Source: an uncultured Lachnospiraceae bacterium
GTDB taxonomy: Bacteria > Bacillota > Clostridia > Lachnospirales > Lachnospiraceae
Length of the DNA stretch: 32,954 bases
Assembly (NCBI GenBank): GCA_910588755.1
Contig: CAJUQZ010000022.1
Location: 1 to 32,954 of the forward strand
Direction: 5' to 3'
Shown one piece after another: positions 32,001 to 32,954 of the stretch. Under the pieces are notes generated by a model, which was given only the letters and a program-made list of their open reading frames with translations, was not told where the DNA came from and did not search any database. The translations under genes were made by a program, and so were the position numbers. How positions within the stretch are numbered: position 1 is the first letter of the stretch; the number at the start of each line of letters is the position of its first letter.

Positions 32001-32954
32001 GCAGCCTGATCTGATCGGCGTATCCGCCCTCTGCCAGACCGCTTTCTTCTGTGTCAGTAAACGCGCCTGATGACGTGCTTCCTGCCCTGTCAGCTGACGT
32101 GCCTTCTGACATGCTTCCTGCCTTGTCAGCTGATTTGCCTTCTGCCACACTTCCTGCCTTGTCAGCTGATTTGCCTTCTGACACACTTCCTGCCTTGTCA
32201 GCAGACATATTTGCTGACAGGTCTACCGTCTTGTTTGCCGCGAGCGAGAAATTCTCGAGAATATAGTCGATGGATTCCGCCTCAAACAAATCTTTTCTGT
32301 ATTCCAGCTCGTATACAAAGCACCCGTTCTCGATGCTGACCGCCAGTGATACCGGCGCCTTGGCAGCATTTAAGTGCAGCGGGACTTCCTCCGCCTTCTC
32401 CTGTCCTATGGAGTCAAATACAAAGCTCTCCCCCTGGTACACCAGCATCGCCCTTGGCTGAATCTGGTATGCCCTGCTGATCTCCGAGAACGGATAGATG
32501 TCCATATCCATCTCATTCATGAGCTGTTCTTTCAGTCCCTGGAAATAGTGTGCCACATCACCGTCTAGGTCGCAGCGCACCGGGAGCGTCTTTACCAGCA
32601 TTCCAACCGTATCCGAAAGGCGCGAGTCGTTCCGCCCGTGATAGATGGTCGTAAACACGGCTGTCTTTTTGAAATTGTATTTTGCCAGCAGGAGACCGAA
32701 TACGCCGGTAAAAAATACATTCTCCGTGATTCCGTATGCTTCGCAGAACTTATGTACGTTTTCTGTCGTCAGGCGCTCGTCAACAAACCGCACATTGCCA
32801 ACGGACGGCTTCTCCTCCTGCTTATCTGGATAAAAGCAGGTGTCTCCGCCGCAGTCCGCGTATACGCTGCGGTAATATTCCTCCGCCTTTTTATAAGCGT
32901 CTGTCTGCAGCGCCGCCTCATGGGTTTCCGGTGTAACGCCGGCACAGCAGTCTG
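29035..32954 (-). CDS. NRPS module C-A-T-reductase, 5' end off window
   Basis: The frame is open to the right edge, so the N-terminus is missing (about 1305 residues visible). First comes the C-terminal part of a condensation domain, with VGMLVKTLPVRCDLDGD and LVYQGESFVFDS. After a 12-residue-repeat linker comes a complete adenylation domain: A3 MIYTSGSTGKPKGVM, A5 INGYGPTENTVSS, A7 YHTGDMVRMRGDG, A8 KIRGYRVELSEIE and A10 PGGKIDKRALP. A carrier domain has DNFFTLGGTSLTASK with the modified Ser. The end is a thioester reductase, with NILLTGATGFLGIHVL as NAD(P) site and NEYIRTKFMAERYV for the Tyr-Lys pair. The product would be released as an aldehyde or alcohol. Specificity-position residues read roughly D-A-H-T-L-L-G-V-S; I cannot assign an amino acid. 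Confidence 0.93.
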   Translation of the reverse strand, partial: DCCAGVTPETHEAALQTDAYKKAEEYYRSVYADCGGDTCFYPDKQEEKPSVGNVRFVDERLTTENVHKFCEAYGITENVFFTGVFGLLLAKYNFKKTAVFTTIYHGRNDSRLSDTVGMLVKTLPVRCDLDGDVAHYFQGLKEQLMNEMDMDIYPFSEISRAYQIQPRAMLVYQGESFVFDSIGQEKAEEVPLHLNAAKAPVSLAVSIENGCFVYELEYRKDLFEAESIDYILENFSLAANKTVDLSANMSADKAGSVSEGKSADKAGSVAEGKSADKAGSMSEGTSADRAGSTSSGAFTDTEESGLAEGGYADQIRLLFEECSKMTDNPAYTGKTFVDLFRQSVEHYPDRPAVRDENGTITYRELDQMSDYVAEQLLKNGFGTEKVAGILSGRTKEFVIGYIGAMKAGGAYVPLDPEYPQDRLEYMLSDSGADNLLAVREYAGLVEFYQGNVIWLDEVEEKGRDFKRTAALPQAKPENLAYMIYTSGSTGKPKGVMLEHRNLVNLIMHTVNFLHFTPEDIIAEFASFCFDASVHDLFMAHACGALLYIFPESVRKDALQVAETIRNEKITIATFPTQMGELVAEILTDNCALRYLTLGGEKFKRYYNRSYTMINGYGPTENTVSSTEFVVDKEYKNIPIGKAQTNVRCYVLDEGLNRLPVGASGELCLAGRQIARGYHNLPEKTAAAFVANPFTTCADDARMYHTGDMVRMRGDGNIEYIGRIDSQVKIRGYRVELSEIEGAVLSHEGIKEAAVTVIEKGGNKYIAAYYTGAAPETAAWQAFLEPLLPEYMIPAFYIHLENMPLMPGGKIDKRALPMPEIQAERDGYEPPVNEVQRQLCEMFEKALGMEKVGIDDNFFTLGGTSLTASKIAVLCLAKKLPVVYADIFKHPTVRQLAAQVYEDTVEETVEKNEITDYNYEKIQHVLLPNRAKNADLVKEEAIGNILLTGATGFLGIHVLKAYLDTQEGKVYALVRKGSYVSPERRLMNMLMYYFDDPCEELFGERIICIEGDITEAKSLEKAKRYPFRTLINCAACVKHFAADDSLQRINVDGTRNLIALCSELGRRLIQISTVSVAGEGINDQPGQDRELGEHELYIGQRITNEYIRTKFMAERYVLEAAQNGLNAKIIRVGNLMSRDSDGEFQINSVTNGFLRGIRGYVAVGMFPMSGMNERAEFSPIDSTAVAILKLAGTDKRFTVYHACNSHQIYMGDLIYAMRNHGFDIQIVADETFEQAVKTYAAGHEDSDAVSGLIAYASRNEEEIYTVGYQNQFTTQVLYRLGYKWPITDDRYLENAVDALDKLGFFE
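32062..32205 (-). repeat. Four 36-bp in-frame repeats in the C-A linker of the NRPS
   Basis: Four consecutive 36-base units encode SADKAGSVSEGK, SADKAGSVAEGK, SADKAGSMSEGT and SADRAGSTSSGA. They lie between the condensation and adenylation domains. The composition (Ser, Ala, Gly, Lys) is that of a flexible linker, and unit number could vary without a frameshift. Confidence 0.88.

Noticed and set aside
32062..32205. CRISPR-like array of 36-bp repeats
   Set aside because: Units are contiguous, in frame and coding; there are no unique spacers.

Overview
The window looks like a low-to-mid GC Gram-positive anaerobe of the Clostridia, most likely Lachnospiraceae-like. This is inferred from the strong AGGAGG-type ribosome sites, Rsb/SpoIIE-type partner-switching proteins, promoter and terminator style, and the kind of NRPS and contractile-tail genes present. 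No rRNA, tRNA, CRISPR array or intact transposase was seen.

Region 1 (1-11267) is part of an extracellular contractile injection system (eCIS, a phage-tail-like machine). A leftward operon encodes sheath, inner tube, a T4-type hub-assembly protein, a short eCIS-type protein, a second tube paralogue, and a large helical protein whose 3' end lies off the left edge. Transcribed divergently across an AT-rich 376-bp region are a 931-residue MalT-like ATPase fused to a SARP DNA-binding module, an eCIS-type AAA+ ATPase (4-bp overlap), and a highly charged repeat-bearing protein. Baseplate, spike and effector genes would be expected beyond the left edge.

Region 2 (11264-20754, leftward) is a dense signalling cluster. 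It holds an APH-fold kinase, a MATE transporter fused to an RsbW-like kinase domain, a cyclic-nucleotide-binding-fold protein, a free RsbW-like kinase, a STAS anti-anti-sigma protein, a beta-propeller/sensor/MFS fusion, a GNAT protein, and a membrane-anchored PP2C phosphatase. Together they supply all the parts of a partner-switching circuit, joined to two transporter-like proteins, but no sigma factor is in view.

Region 3 (20974-25623) holds a DeoR-type regulator with a palindrome inside its promoter, followed by a P-loop kinase broken by an in-frame amber codon. Divergent from these is a methionyl-tRNA-synthetase paralogue that lacks a standard KMSKS lysine. It sits behind a strong promoter, a 32-codon leader ORF and mutually exclusive hairpins that look like an attenuator. 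A small membrane protein follows, ending inside a bidirectional terminator.

Region 4 (25648-32954, leftward) is the terminal part of an NRPS (C-A-T-reductase, predicted reductive release), an Sfp-type phosphopantetheinyl transferase, and a second partner-switching pair: a sensor/PP2C/HATPase fusion and a STAS protein. The order suggests that peptide-product synthesis and a second phosphatase circuit are linked.

A recurring theme is short in-frame tandem repeats at protein linkers (36-bp units in two genes, a looser set in a third) and a 15-bp repeat in a 5' leader.
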